From Thermopetrobacter sp964430935 (GTDB lineage: Bacteria; Pseudomonadota; Alphaproteobacteria; Rhizobiales; Aestuariivirgaceae), in contig CAYSHK010000036.1 of the NCBI GenBank assembly GCA_964430935.1, forward strand, positions 8,433 to 72,432: a stretch of DNA of 64,000 nt. The letters are read 5' to 3'. Numbering within the stretch: position 1 is the stretch's first letter; the number at the start of each line of letters is the position of its first letter. Below the pieces are notes generated by a model. It saw only the letters and a program-made list of their open reading frames with translations, made no database searches and was not told the DNA's origin. The translations under genes were made by a program, and so were the position numbers. Below are positions 33,998 through 43,175 of the stretch, one piece after another.

Positions 33998-35634
33998 GAG
34001 AGTTCCTCCGGGAAATGCCGCAGGATCGAGAGAAAGGCGTTCGGGGCCGCCTGTCCGAGGCCGCAGATGGATCCCTCGCGCATCACGAGGGCGAGATCCT
34101 CGAGCAGCTCGCGATCCCAACGCCCCTCCTCCAGCAGCCGCAGGGCGGTTGCGCAACCCTGCCGGCATGGCGTGCACTGGCCGCAGGACTCCTCGGCGAA
34201 GAAGGCCATGAGGTCGCGTGCCACGGCTTTCAGGTCGTCCCTGTCGGAAAGCACGATGAGGGCTCCGGATCCAACGAAGGCGCCATGCCTCTCAAGCGTG
34301 CCGAAATCCAGCGGTTCGTCGGCCAGGGTTGCGGGCAGGATGCCGCCGGAGGCACCGCCGGGAAGGAAGGCCCGCAGCGAATGCCCATCGGCCATGCCGC
34401 CGGCCATCTCGATGAGCTGCCGTGCCGTCGCACCCGACGGAGCCTCGTACACTCCCGGCCGACACACCCTTCCCGATACGGAATACAGGCGCTTCCGCGC
34501 CGCATCCGCATCGCCGTTCAGGATCGCGGGAATGCGTGAGATCGTCTCCACGTTGTGCACCAGCGTCGGCTGTCCGAACAGGCCGTTCTCGGAGACGTAG
34601 GGCGGTTTCTGTCTCGGCCACCCGCGCTTGCCCTCCAGCGATTCCAGCAGGGCCGATTCCTCGCCGCAGACGTAGGCGCCTGCACCGCGCCGGAGATGCA
34701 CGTATTTCTTCGGTACGATGTTGAGATCCTCCAGCAGCAGGATCTCGCGGGACAGCACCGAATGGACATGGGGGTATTCGTCGCGCAGGTAGATGTAGAC
34801 GCCCTGCGCCTTCAGCGTCTCCGCCGCGATCAGCGCTCCTTCCAGCACGGCATGCGGCGTGCGTTCCAGAATGTGGCGGTCCTTGAAGGTGCCGGGCTCG
34901 CCTTCGTCGGCATTGACGACCACGTATTTCACACCCTCCGCCTCCAGCACCGCGCGCCATTTCGCATGCGCCGGGAAACCCGCGCCGCCGAGCCCCCGCA
35001 GGCCGCTTTCGGCGAGCAGGGAGACGACCTCCTCCGGCTTCAGCTCGCCCCGCCGCACGCGACCGAAAGCCCGATAGCCGCCCCGCTCCATCCGGGCGCC
35101 GAAATCCTCGTACTTCGGAATGACGGCGTTCAGACGCCCCTCCCCGACCAGATCCAGCAGTTCCCCGGCCGTGGCGCCGCCCCTTCTGTTGCGTCCGGCC
35201 ATGGCGAACGGAGCCCTGTCGCATCCTCCCATGCACGGGGCTTCGAGGATGCGCACGTGCGGTCCCGCCATTTCGCGCAGCTCCTCCGCAAGCCGTCCGC
35301 CTCCGGCCATGGCGCACGGCAGCGATGTGCAGACGCGCACGGTGACGGGGGGCGGCGGTTTTCCGCCATCATCCACGTAGTCGAAATGGGCGTAGAAACG
35401 GACCGTCTCGAAGATCTCGGAAAGCGGCAGGTTCATTTCCTCCGCCAGCGCCACCAGCAGCCGCGCCGGCAGGTGTCCATGCACGTCCTGTATCAGGTGC
35501 AGGTGCTCCAGCAGGCTGGTGCGCTCCAGAGAGGGCTTGTCGCCCAGAAGGGATTTCAGCTCGGCGCGGTCCTTCGCGTCCGCCTGCCGCCCCTTCGGCA
35601 GGGCGCGCGCCTTTCTCTTGCTTCCTGGTGCCAT
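33994..35634 (-). CDS. formate dehydrogenase beta subunit, NuoE-NuoF fusion
   Basis: A 546-residue fusion of two complex I-like modules. The first 150 residues form a NuoE-type thioredoxin-like [2Fe-2S] domain with Cys102, 107, 134 and 138. The rest is NuoF: the glycine-rich NADH loop GLRGLGGAGFP, the FMN site around NADEGEPGTFKDR, and a C-terminal [4Fe-4S] motif SCGQCTPCRQG. It takes electrons from the alpha subunit and reduces NAD. The start overlaps nothing upstream; a 59-base gap separates it from the SoxW-like gene. No fdhD or separate gamma subunit gene is visible here. Confidence 0.92.
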   Translation of the reverse strand: MAPGSKRKARALPKGRQADAKDRAELKSLLGDKPSLERTSLLEHLHLIQDVHGHLPARLLVALAEEMNLPLSEIFETVRFYAHFDYVDDGGKPPPPVTVRVCTSLPCAMAGGGRLAEELREMAGPHVRILEAPCMGGCDRAPFAMAGRNRRGGATAGELLDLVGEGRLNAVIPKYEDFGARMERGGYRAFGRVRRGELKPEEVVSLLAESGLRGLGGAGFPAHAKWRAVLEAEGVKYVVVNADEGEPGTFKDRHILERTPHAVLEGALIAAETLKAQGVYIYLRDEYPHVHSVLSREILLLEDLNIVPKKYVHLRRGAGAYVCGEESALLESLEGKRGWPRQKPPYVSENGLFGQPTLVHNVETISRIPAILNGDADAARKRLYSVSGRVCRPGVYEAPSGATARQLIEMAGGMADGHSLRAFLPGGASGGILPATLADEPLDFGTLERHGAFVGSGALIVLSDRDDLKAVARDLMAFFAEESCGQCTPCRQGCATALRLLEEGRWDRELLEDLALVMREGSICGLGQAAPNAFLSILRHFPEELS

Positions 35635-35693
35635 GGCCGACGGTCCTCAAGCGACTCCGTTGGCCGCCATGCTAGACCGCCTGCGCGCGAAAA

Positions 35694-36302
35694 TCAGCCC
35701 TGTTTGCCCTTCCGTGCCCGTTCCATGAGATACTGGATGAAACTGCCCTTCTCGTAGCCGCGGTCCCAGGCGTACCGGAACAGCTCCAGGAACATGTCGG
35801 GCCCCTGTCCGGGACCGTCCATGCGGGCCACGATGCGTTTCTCCGGGGGCTTCTTCGCGATGTTCTCCACGTCGTCGTCGAAGATGACGATGTTGGGCGT
35901 GAAGAACATCTTGTATTTCATCACCCATTTGCGTTCGGGAAGAACTTCTCCGTCGAAATCCGTGACCTCGCGCTCGCCCTTCTTGTTCATCTGGAGGATG
36001 GCGAAGTGCTTGCGCAGAAAGGCGCAGACTTCCGGTCGCGTGAGGTATTTCTCGTGCATCATCGCACAATAGGGACAGCCCTTGGTCTCCATGATGACGG
36101 CGAGGCGCTTGCCCTGTTTTTTCGCCCGCTCGAGTTCCTCCTTCATGTCGAGAAAGGAATCCTGGATGAACCACGGCTGCATGTGCAGACCGTCCTCGGT
36201 CATATAGCTTTTCGTGCAGGAAAGGTCTTCGGCCGCGCGTGCTAGACTTCCCATGGCCGGAACGGCCAGAATTGACGTCAGGAAAATTCTGCGGTTGAGC
36301 AT
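35694..36302 (-). CDS. SoxW-like periplasmic thioredoxin
   Basis: A 202-residue thioredoxin-fold protein with an N-terminal export signal (MLNRRIFLTSILAVPAMGS, ending near LARAAE). The redox pair is Cys76 and Cys79 in ETKGCPYCAMMHEKYL. Features such as the WFIQDSFLDMKEEL segment and TDFDGEVL resemble SoxW, the thioredoxin of sulfur-oxidation clusters, but no other sox gene is present. It reads toward the formate dehydrogenase genes with a 59-base gap, so co-transcription is possible, though its place in the periplasm does not match the cytoplasmic dehydrogenase. Confidence 0.8.
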   Translation of the reverse strand: MLNRRIFLTSILAVPAMGSLARAAEDLSCTKSYMTEDGLHMQPWFIQDSFLDMKEELERAKKQGKRLAVIMETKGCPYCAMMHEKYLTRPEVCAFLRKHFAILQMNKKGEREVTDFDGEVLPERKWVMKYKMFFTPNIVIFDDDVENIAKKPPEKRIVARMDGPGQGPDMFLELFRYAWDRGYEKGSFIQYLMERARKGKQG

Positions 36303-36391
36303 GTTTTTTGCCTCGTTCCTTTGCGTTTCCCCATGCTATCGTTAGCAGACACATAGGAGAAACTGAATACAAATCTGCGTCAGAGGCCTTC

Positions 36392-37309
36392 ATGAACCGC
36401 CTGAAGATCGGACTCGCGCTAGGTTCCGGCGCGGCCCGCGGCTGGTCGCACATCGGCGTTCTCAACGTTCTGGAATCGGAGGGCGTGCGGCCAGACGTGA
36501 TCGCCGGCAGCTCCATCGGCGCGCTGGTCGGGGCCGCCTACGCCACGGGAAACCTGCGCGCCCTGGAGGCGTGGGCGCGGAAGCTGACGTGGCGCGGCAT
36601 GGTTTCCCTCATGGATCTGTCGCTGTCCCGCGGCGGACTGATCAGGGGCGGCGAGATCATCGCCTTTCTGGAGGAGATGGGCGTGCGCGGCGACATGGAG
36701 GAGCTGGAAATCCCGTTCATGGCCGTCGCGACGGACCTCACCACCGGTCGCGAAGTATGGCTTCAGGAGGGACCGGTCGGCAGCGCCATCCATGCCTCCA
36801 TCTCGATGCCTGGCATTTTCGCGCCGGTCAAGCGCGGGCGTCACTGGCTGCTCGACGGAGGATTGATCAATCCGGTTCCGGTCTCCGCATGCCGCGCCCT
36901 CGGAGCCGATATCATCATCGCCGTGAATCTCAACGGCGACCTGGTCGGCCCCCACCGGCTGCCGAATCTCTACCGGCGGGAGCCGGACGTCATCACCCAG
37001 ATTCTCGAAAAGGCCCCCGCGGCGCTGGCGGAAAACCTCTCCCGCATCGCCCCCTCCCTGCAGCCGAGGGAGAACGCTCCCGGCTACTTCGACGTTCTGG
37101 CGGCGTCGATCAATATCATGCAGGACCAGATCACCCGCTCCCGGCTGGCGGGCGAACCGCCCCACGTGCTGCTCAATCCAAGACTTGCCGGCTTCAATCT
37201 TCTCGATTTCGACCGGGCGGAGGAGATCATCGCCGAAGGAGAGGAGACGGCCCGCCGCGCCCTGCCCCACATCCGGCACGTCATGGAACGCTACGAGCCG
37301 CTCGACTGA
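36392..37309 (+). CDS. patatin-like phospholipase (RssA-like)
   Basis: A 305-residue serine lipase-like protein. The oxyanion loop is GSGAARG near residue 11, the nucleophile is Ser41 in AGSSIGA, and the Asp of the catalytic dyad is in WLLDGG. It belongs to the bacterial patatin group that includes RssA/YlbK; substrate and target membrane are unknown. The start at 36392 gives the family start MNRLKIGLALG; the open frame begins 84 bases earlier. It is divergent from the SoxW-like gene. Confidence 0.9.
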   Translation: MNRLKIGLALGSGAARGWSHIGVLNVLESEGVRPDVIAGSSIGALVGAAYATGNLRALEAWARKLTWRGMVSLMDLSLSRGGLIRGGEIIAFLEEMGVRGDMEELEIPFMAVATDLTTGREVWLQEGPVGSAIHASISMPGIFAPVKRGRHWLLDGGLINPVPVSACRALGADIIIAVNLNGDLVGPHRLPNLYRREPDVITQILEKAPAALAENLSRIAPSLQPRENAPGYFDVLAASINIMQDQITRSRLAGEPPHVLLNPRLAGFNLLDFDRAEEIIAEGEETARRALPHIRHVMERYEPLD

Positions 37310-37405
37310 TCCGATGCCGGTTTGCATGCGGCGTCTTGACGGACACCGAACACATTCCCCATTCTTTCCACTCCCTCCGACCATCAGAACGAGAATGCGT
37401 GGCGG

Positions 37406-38200
37406 ATGAATGTGCTCCGATTGATGAAAAGATTGTCCCGCCGCCGGCCGGCCCCGTTGCTTGCGGCCAACAGGCTGCTAACATCCCCTTCCATCAGGAG
37501 AATCGCCCATTCTCTCGGTTTCCTGCCGGAAGACTTCGAAAGTGTCCACTGCATCGGTGACAGTCATCTGCGATATTTCGATTGGGTTGCACGGCATGCG
37601 CTCTGGCTGAATACCCGCTACGAGATCTTCATGGTGCCCGGCGCGACTGCGATGGGCATGGCCAACCCGAATTCCAGAACCAATGCCCTGCAGAGTTTCT
37701 CCGAGTATCTCGCCGCCCGCAAGCCGGTCGAAACGGTTCTGACGATGCTGGGGGAAGTGGATTGCGGATTCGTGATCTGGTACAGGGCGGACAAATATGG
37801 AGAAAGTCCGGATTCCCAACTCGAAAGATCTTTTTTCAACTATACGGAATTTCTCGACAATATATCAGCCCTGTATGGATGCAGGATCATCGTGTCCAGC
37901 ATTCCCCTGCCTACGATCATTGATGGCCAGGACTGGGGTGAGGTCGCAAATCTGCGAAAGGAAGTAACCGCGTCTCTCCGTGAAAGAACGGATCTCACTA
38001 TTCGCTACAACGACATGCTTTCGGAATTCTGTACGCAAAGGGGATACGAATTTCTTGATTTCACCAGTCCCACCCTGGATCCGGAAACCGGCGTGATCTC
38101 GCAAACGTTTCTGGAAAACGACCCCCTGGACCATCACCTTTCCTCGAAGGCCATCGCTCCCCTTATCGTCGAAAGACTACGCAATCTCGGTTTTTCCTGA
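37406..38200 (+). CDS. SGNH/GDSL-like hydrolase, AT-rich gene
   Basis: A 264-residue protein with SGNH-hydrolase character. GDSH at residues 51-54 would place the nucleophile at Ser53, GEVDCG near residue 116 resembles the third conserved block, and the NDPLDHHLS stretch near residue 238 would supply the Asp and His. Some related proteins occur in polysaccharide clusters, but no glycosyltransferase lies nearby. The gene is visibly AT-richer than its surroundings (for example, 23 of the 60 bases at 37801-37860 are G or C), which suggests foreign origin or relaxed selection. Function is not established. Confidence 0.6.
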   Translation: MNVLRLMKRLSRRRPAPLLAANRLLTSPSIRRIAHSLGFLPEDFESVHCIGDSHLRYFDWVARHALWLNTRYEIFMVPGATAMGMANPNSRTNALQSFSEYLAARKPVETVLTMLGEVDCGFVIWYRADKYGESPDSQLERSFFNYTEFLDNISALYGCRIIVSSIPLPTIIDGQDWGEVANLRKEVTASLRERTDLTIRYNDMLSEFCTQRGYEFLDFTSPTLDPETGVISQTFLENDPLDHHLSSKAIAPLIVERLRNLGFS

Positions 38201-38223
38201 TCGAAGCTCCCGACCGGCGGCGC

Positions 38224-40827
38224 TCAGGATTGCCGCCCGCCGCTGCCGCCGTCCTTTCCGGTGGATTCCGGGGAGCCGTGGACTTCCGGCGGTTCCGGCG
38301 GGAAGCCGCCGCGATCGAATATTTCCGGAGGCAGGGAGCGGACGTGGATGTCGCGTTGCGGGAACGGGATCTCGATATCGGCCTCGCGGAAGGCGCGGAA
38401 GATGGCGAACCGCAGATCCGAGGCCGTCGAGGCCAGATAGCCCGCGTCGTCGATGTAGACGCGCAGTTCGAAATCCAGGGAATTGTCGCCGAACCCGGTG
38501 AACAGGACGAACGCCTTCGGGGCGGCCAGCGCGCGCGGATGGGAGTTGGCGCAGCGCAGGAGGATCTTCTCCACCTCGTCTGGGTCGGCGTCGTAGGAAA
38601 CCCCGATGGGCAGCCGCAGCCGTCCCATGCGCGAGGAATGGTACCAGTTGGACACGGGCTCGGAGATGAGCGAGGAATTCGGCACGATGATCGAGCAGCG
38701 GTCGAAGGTCTCGATTTCCGTGGAGCGGACCTTGATCTTGCGGACAACGCCCTCCCCTCCGGAAACCTTGATCCAGTCGCCGACCTTGATCGGCCGTTCC
38801 GCCAGCAGGATGAGGCCGGAAACGAAATTGTTGACGATGGACTGCAGGCCGAAACCGATACCGATACCCAGTGCACCGCCCATGAAGGCGAGCGAGGTGT
38901 AGTTCACGCCGGCGACGGAGAGCGCCACGAGGAACGCGCCGATGGTCAGCGCGTATTTCGACGTGGTGAGGAGCGAATGGCGGATGCCGGAATCCAGATT
39001 CATCCTCTCCAGCACCCGCCGGTCGAGCCACAGGGTGACGAGCCGGGCGAGGATGAGCCCGATGACGAGCACGACGATGGCCAGCAGGATGGAGGCCGGC
39101 TCGATGGTGATGTTGCCAACCTTGAAGCCGAAGAACGCCGCCTGCGCCCAGTTCGTCATGTCCGTCCAGTTGACGGCCCAGAGCATGAGGACGACCGGCA
39201 GACCCACGAGGACGGTGCCGATGTCCACCAGCGTGGAGAAGAGCACGCCGAGCTGGGTGATGGTGCGCTCCGGTATGGAAAGGGTCGTGCGCAGGAACTG
39301 GCCGGTGTAGGTGTGCCGGTCCAGGGCGTTGCGCACCATGGAATCGGCCAGATGGTGCAGCAGATAGAGGCCGGCGACGATCGAGGCGGTCAGCACGAGC
39401 CGGGTGGTGACGAAATGGGCCAGCGCCACGTAGCCCAGCATCAGCGCCACCGCCACGCCGAGCAGCACCAGCCACACGAAGTGGAACACGTAGCGCACCC
39501 AGCCGAAGAAGAAGCGGTGCCGCTCGCTGGTCTCCTCCTCCAGCGGCTCGGCCTGCCGCACGCGCAGCATGAAGAGCGCGACGAGCACGATGTAGAGGAT
39601 GGAGGCGAACGCGCTCCAGCCCTCGGAAAAGGCCACCGGCATGAACAGGATGGCGGCGAGCTGGCCCATCATATAGTCGATCGAGTAGACGATCGCGATC
39701 GCCACGGCGACGCGGAAGGCCCCGCGGGCCCCGGCGTCCGAGATGTTGACGAGCCGCATGTGGGGCGTGAGCGGACGGAAGATGCCCCGCGCCAGCGCGA
39801 TCACCACCGCGGAGAACATGATGGACATGGCCAGCGCGTCCAGCAGGCGCACGACGCGCGGGGACGGCGCGCTGATGGAATAGATGGCGACGTTGAGGAC
39901 GACCAGCGTCGCGCCCACGACGATGGCGGAGAAGATGGCGACGCGGAGGGCGCGCCAGATGCGGCGGAAGTCTCCGGGCTCCACCCCCGGCTCGAGCGGC
40001 CTGCGCCAGCGCCGCCAGACGAAGATCAGCAGGACGAGGGAGATGAGGAACAGCCCGACGGCGGCGAGAAATCCGGTATTGTAGCCGCTGCCGTCGCCGG
40101 TGGACCATTTCGCGAGCAGCACCTTCAGGCGCAGCAGGAAGTCGGGCAGGGTTGCCAGCCCGTCGAACCACAGCAGCGGATTGAGCACGGATCGCGACGG
40201 CTGGAAGATGCTGGAGAGCAGGATCTCCCGCTGCCGGTCCGCCGCCTTCCGCGACAATTGGGCCAGCTCCAGGGCCAGCAGGTTGAGCTTCTTGTCCGCC
40301 GCGCCGAGCCGGGACTGCGCCTCCAGAAGCGCCTTGCGCTGGGCCGCGATGGCGGGGTCTTCCGTCTTGGGATCCTCCGGTGCGGCTCCCAGGGCCTGGA
40401 GCTGCTTCTTCACGTTGCGGATGGGCTCTTCCAGATCCTTGCGCGCCGCGAGGATGGAAAGACGCAGTTTCTCCAGCCGGCCGCGCACCCCGTCCAGTTC
40501 CTTGATGGTGACGTCCGGACGGGCGATCTTCATGCGCGCTTCGGAGAGCGCCTTCTCGATGTCCGGAATCATCCGCTCGGCGCGCGACGCGCGGGCCTTG
40601 ATGTCGGACAACGCCTCCAGACGGATGGTGGAAGGCCGCGCGGCGGGCGGGACGGGCTGGTCCGCGCCTTCGGGCTTCGCGGCCGGTGGTTCGGTCTTCT
40701 TCTGCAGCTTCTGCGACGGCTGGTCCGCGCCTTCCGCCGCCGGATTCGCGGCCATGGCGCCGCCGGCGAGGAAGATCGCGACAAGCACGGCCGCCAGCAG
40801 CCTGAATATGTGAGCAGGTGAATTCAT
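38224..40827 (-). CDS. large MscS-family mechanosensitive channel
   Basis: An 867-residue membrane protein. A signal-like hydrophobic segment at the start precedes a long coiled-coil-rich periplasmic domain (residues 60-225, rich in Lys, Glu and Ala), then about ten membrane helices. The C-terminal MscS domain contains the pore helix GIGIGFGLQSIVNNFVSG and the downstream beta domain (KVGDWIKVSGGEGVVRKI). The plan matches the large MscK/DUF3772-type channels. ATG 40827 is chosen over an ATG 63 bases upstream that would overlap the end of pyrG. It is the second MscS-type channel in the window. Confidence 0.87.
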   Translation of the reverse strand: MNSPAHIFRLLAAVLVAIFLAGGAMAANPAAEGADQPSQKLQKKTEPPAAKPEGADQPVPPAARPSTIRLEALSDIKARASRAERMIPDIEKALSEARMKIARPDVTIKELDGVRGRLEKLRLSILAARKDLEEPIRNVKKQLQALGAAPEDPKTEDPAIAAQRKALLEAQSRLGAADKKLNLLALELAQLSRKAADRQREILLSSIFQPSRSVLNPLLWFDGLATLPDFLLRLKVLLAKWSTGDGSGYNTGFLAAVGLFLISLVLLIFVWRRWRRPLEPGVEPGDFRRIWRALRVAIFSAIVVGATLVVLNVAIYSISAPSPRVVRLLDALAMSIMFSAVVIALARGIFRPLTPHMRLVNISDAGARGAFRVAVAIAIVYSIDYMMGQLAAILFMPVAFSEGWSAFASILYIVLVALFMLRVRQAEPLEEETSERHRFFFGWVRYVFHFVWLVLLGVAVALMLGYVALAHFVTTRLVLTASIVAGLYLLHHLADSMVRNALDRHTYTGQFLRTTLSIPERTITQLGVLFSTLVDIGTVLVGLPVVLMLWAVNWTDMTNWAQAAFFGFKVGNITIEPASILLAIVVLVIGLILARLVTLWLDRRVLERMNLDSGIRHSLLTTSKYALTIGAFLVALSVAGVNYTSLAFMGGALGIGIGFGLQSIVNNFVSGLILLAERPIKVGDWIKVSGGEGVVRKIKVRSTEIETFDRCSIIVPNSSLISEPVSNWYHSSRMGRLRLPIGVSYDADPDEVEKILLRCANSHPRALAAPKAFVLFTGFGDNSLDFELRVYIDDAGYLASTASDLRFAIFRAFREADIEIPFPQRDIHVRSLPPEIFDRGGFPPEPPEVHGSPESTGKDGGSGGRQS

Positions 40828-40882
40828 CTCCGCCGTCCCGCCGGATTCGCCATTCGCGCGCATCATGCCCTTGCAGGAGGGA

Positions 40883-42517
40883 TCAGACAAGGCGGGTCTG
40901 CTCTATCGCCGCGGCGATGAAGGAGGCGAACAGCGGATGCGGCTCGAACGGACGGGATTTCAGCTCCGGGTGGAACTGCACGGCTATGAACCAGGGATGC
41001 TCCGGAATCTCCACGATCTCGGGCAGGAGCCCGTCCGGCGACATGCCGGAGAAGATCAGCCCCGCCTTCTCCAGCGGTTCGCGGTAGCGCATGTTCACTT
41101 CGTAGCGGTGCCTGTGCCGTTCCGAGATTTCCGTGGTTCCGTATATCTCCGCGACGCGCGATCCCGGCTTCAGAACCGCGCGGTATGCGCCGAGGCGCAT
41201 GGTGCCGCCCAGATCCCCGGAAGCCGAGCGGCGTTCCAGCTCGCCCTCCTTCATCCATTCCGTCATCAGGCCGACGACGGGCTCCTCGCATTCCCCGAAC
41301 TCGGTCGAACAGGCCTTCTCGATGCCTGCCAGATGTCTCGCCGCCTCCAGCACCGCCATCTGCATGCCGAAGCAGATGCCGAAGTACGGCACCTTCCGTT
41401 CGCGGGCGAACTTCACGGCCATGATCTTGCCTTCCGCGCCGCGTTCTCCGAAACCGCCCGGAACGAGAATGCCGTGCACGTCCTCCAGATACGGAGCGGG
41501 ATCCTCCTTCTCGAAAATCTCCGATTCGATCCAGCGGATGTTGACCTTGACGCGGTTGGCGATGCCGCCGTGCGTGAGCGCCTCCATCAGCGACTTGTAG
41601 GCGTCCAGCAGGCCGGTGTACTTGCCGACGACCGCGATGGTCACCTCGCCTTCGGGATTGTGGATGGCCTCGGAGATTTCGTGCCAGCGGGAAAGGTCCG
41701 GAGCGGGCGCGCCGTCGATGCCGAAGGCGTGCAGCACCTCCCCGTCCAGTCCCTGTTCGTGATAGGCGGCCGGTACGTCGTAGATGGAGGCCACGTCCAG
41801 CGCCTGGATCACCGCCGAGGGGCGGACGTTGCAGAACAGGGCGATCTTGCGCCGTTCGTTCTCGGGGATCTCCCTGTCCGCCCGGCACAGCAGTATGTCC
41901 GGCTGGATGCCGATGGAGCGGAGTTCCTTCACCGAGTGCTGGGTGGGCTTGGTCTTCAGCTCGCCCGCCGCCGGGATCCATGGCACCAGCGTCAGATGCA
42001 TGTATATGCACTGCCGCGGCTCCAGTTCGTTGCCGAGCTGACGGATCGCCTCGAAGAACGGAAGCGCCTCGATGTCGCCCACCGTTCCGCCGATCTCGCA
42101 GAGCACGAAATCGTAGTCCTCGTTGCCGTCGAGGATGAATTCCTTGATCTCGTTGGTGACGTGGGGAATCACCTGCACCGTGGCTCCCAGGTAGTCGCCG
42201 CGGCGCTCCTTGCCGATGATCTGCTGGTAGATCCGGCCGGTGGTGATGTTGTCCTGCTGGTTGGCGGAGCGGCCCGTGAAGCGTTCGTAGTGCCCGAGGT
42301 CGAGATCGGTCTCCGCGCCGTCGTCCGTGACGAAGACCTCGCCGTGCTGGTACGGGCTCATGGTGCCCGGATCGACGTTCAGATAGGGGTCCAGCTTGCG
42401 CAGCCGGACGCGGTAGCCGCGCGCCTGGAGAAGCGCGCCGAGGGCCGCCGAGGCCAGCCCCTTGCCCAGAGAGGACACCACGCCGCCGGTTATGAAGATG
42501 TATCGCGCCATGGACAT
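40883..42517 (-). CDS. pyrG: CTP synthase
   Basis: A 544-residue amidotransferase that makes CTP from UTP and glutamine. The N-terminal synthetase domain shows ITGGVVSSLGKGLASA, and the C-terminal class I glutaminase has the nucleophile in YFGICFGMQMA with the His-Glu pair in HPEL near the end. ATG 42517 has AAGGC just upstream; an in-frame ATG six bases later would also fit. It lies downstream of tpiA and secG on the same strand; the mscS gene follows 55 bases later. Confidence 0.98.
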   Translation of the reverse strand: MSMARYIFITGGVVSSLGKGLASAALGALLQARGYRVRLRKLDPYLNVDPGTMSPYQHGEVFVTDDGAETDLDLGHYERFTGRSANQQDNITTGRIYQQIIGKERRGDYLGATVQVIPHVTNEIKEFILDGNEDYDFVLCEIGGTVGDIEALPFFEAIRQLGNELEPRQCIYMHLTLVPWIPAAGELKTKPTQHSVKELRSIGIQPDILLCRADREIPENERRKIALFCNVRPSAVIQALDVASIYDVPAAYHEQGLDGEVLHAFGIDGAPAPDLSRWHEISEAIHNPEGEVTIAVVGKYTGLLDAYKSLMEALTHGGIANRVKVNIRWIESEIFEKEDPAPYLEDVHGILVPGGFGERGAEGKIMAVKFARERKVPYFGICFGMQMAVLEAARHLAGIEKACSTEFGECEEPVVGLMTEWMKEGELERRSASGDLGGTMRLGAYRAVLKPGSRVAEIYGTTEISERHRHRYEVNMRYREPLEKAGLIFSGMSPDGLLPEIVEIPEHPWFIAVQFHPELKSRPFEPHPLFASFIAAAIEQTRLV

Positions 42518-42612
42518 AAAGCCTTACAGAAACTCCGGGAACTGTAAAAGGCTTCGCGGTCCGTTATCCACCGCCTGAAGCCGCATTCCGCAGCGGGAAT
42601 GGCCGGATACGC

Positions 42613-42645
42613 AAAAAACGGAGGGGCGGTCGAACCGCCCCCCGG
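42613..42645 (-). terminator. rho-independent terminator after secG
   Basis: On the minus strand a GGGGCGGT/ACCGCCCC stem with the three-base loop TCG is followed by TCCG and six T residues. It begins about 20 bases past the secG stop. It is the cleanest terminator in the window and separates secG from pyrG. Confidence 0.85.
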
Positions 42646-42664
42646 ATGTCGTGCGGGAATGTCG

Positions 42665-43012
42665 TCAGGGCTTGACCGGCACCTGGGGCGCGGCCGGCAC
42701 CTTCGGCTGGGCCGGGGCCGGAGCGGGTGCCGTCTGCGCGGGCGCCGCGCCGTTCACCTGGTCGAACACCGAACCGGGCTTCTCCGCGCGCACCGAAAGC
42801 ATGGTCAGCAGGATGGAGGTGACGAAGAACGCCGTGGCCAGGATGGCCGTGGTGCGCGTCAGGGCGTTGGCCGCGCCGCGGGCCGTGAACAGCGACCCTC
42901 CGGAGGAGGAGCCGCCGATGCCCAGCGCGCCGCCCTCTGACCTCTGGAGCAGGATCACGCCGACGAGGGCGATGGTGATGATGAGGTGGATCACCAGGAT
43001 GACGGTAATCAT
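42665..43012 (-). CDS. secG: protein translocase subunit SecG
   Basis: A 115-residue inner-membrane component of the SecYEG translocon. Two hydrophobic helices flank the conserved LLQRSEGGALGIGG hinge, and the second helix is followed by a Pro/Ala-rich C-terminal tail (APAPAQPKVPAAPQVPVKP). ATG 43012 has GAGGCAGCC just upstream. It ends with a strong terminator, and a promoter plus two hairpins precede it, so it may be transcribed apart from tpiA. The organisation tpiA-secG-pyrG is common in alphaproteobacteria. Confidence 0.95.
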   Translation of the reverse strand: MITVILVIHLIITIALVGVILLQRSEGGALGIGGSSSGGSLFTARGAANALTRTTAILATAFFVTSILLTMLSVRAEKPGSVFDQVNGAAPAQTAPAPAPAQPKVPAAPQVPVKP

Positions 43013-43030
43013 GGCTGCCTCGCGCAAAAG

Positions 43031-43076
43031 CGCCCGCGCGCCTGTTCGGGCGCGGGCGGAGAAATTCCGTTTCTCC
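43031..43076 (-). promoter_or_regulatory. two adjacent hairpins in the secG leader
   Basis: On the minus strand GGAGAAA-CGGAA-TTTCTCC is followed directly by CGCCCGCGC-N10-GCGCGGGCG and then CTTTTG. The second is a GC-rich terminator-like hairpin lying only 18 bases before the secG start. It could be an attenuator, a tpiA terminator, or an RNA stability element. Confidence 0.45.
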
Positions 43077-43080
43077 AGCC

Positions 43081-43109
43081 CATGTACTCCCTATCGGGCG
43101 GGATTGCAA
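43081..43109 (-). promoter_or_regulatory. putative secG promoter
   Basis: On the minus strand TTGCAA (43109-43104) and TACATG (43086-43081) are 17 bases apart. Transcription from it would begin close to the first secG leader hairpin. The -35/-10 match is moderate. Confidence 0.35.
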
Positions 43110-43175
43110 CAGCGAACGGGGGCGCGGATCCATCGTCGGCGCGACGGCCGCGCCCCTCCGTCCACCATGTGCGGA

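Noticed and set aside
31124..34600. Long plus-strand frame antisense to the formate dehydrogenase genes
   Set aside because: It mirrors conserved coding on the other strand, is rich in Arg, Gly, His and Pro, and shows no domain. It is a by-product of high GC and codon bias.
38230..40821. Long plus-strand frame antisense to the large MscS gene
   Set aside because: The translated sequence is highly biased toward Glu, Gly and Asp without motifs, while the opposite strand encodes a complete channel.
40865..42547. Plus-strand frame antisense to pyrG
   Set aside because: pyrG is complete and conserved on the other strand; the antisense reading shows no motif.
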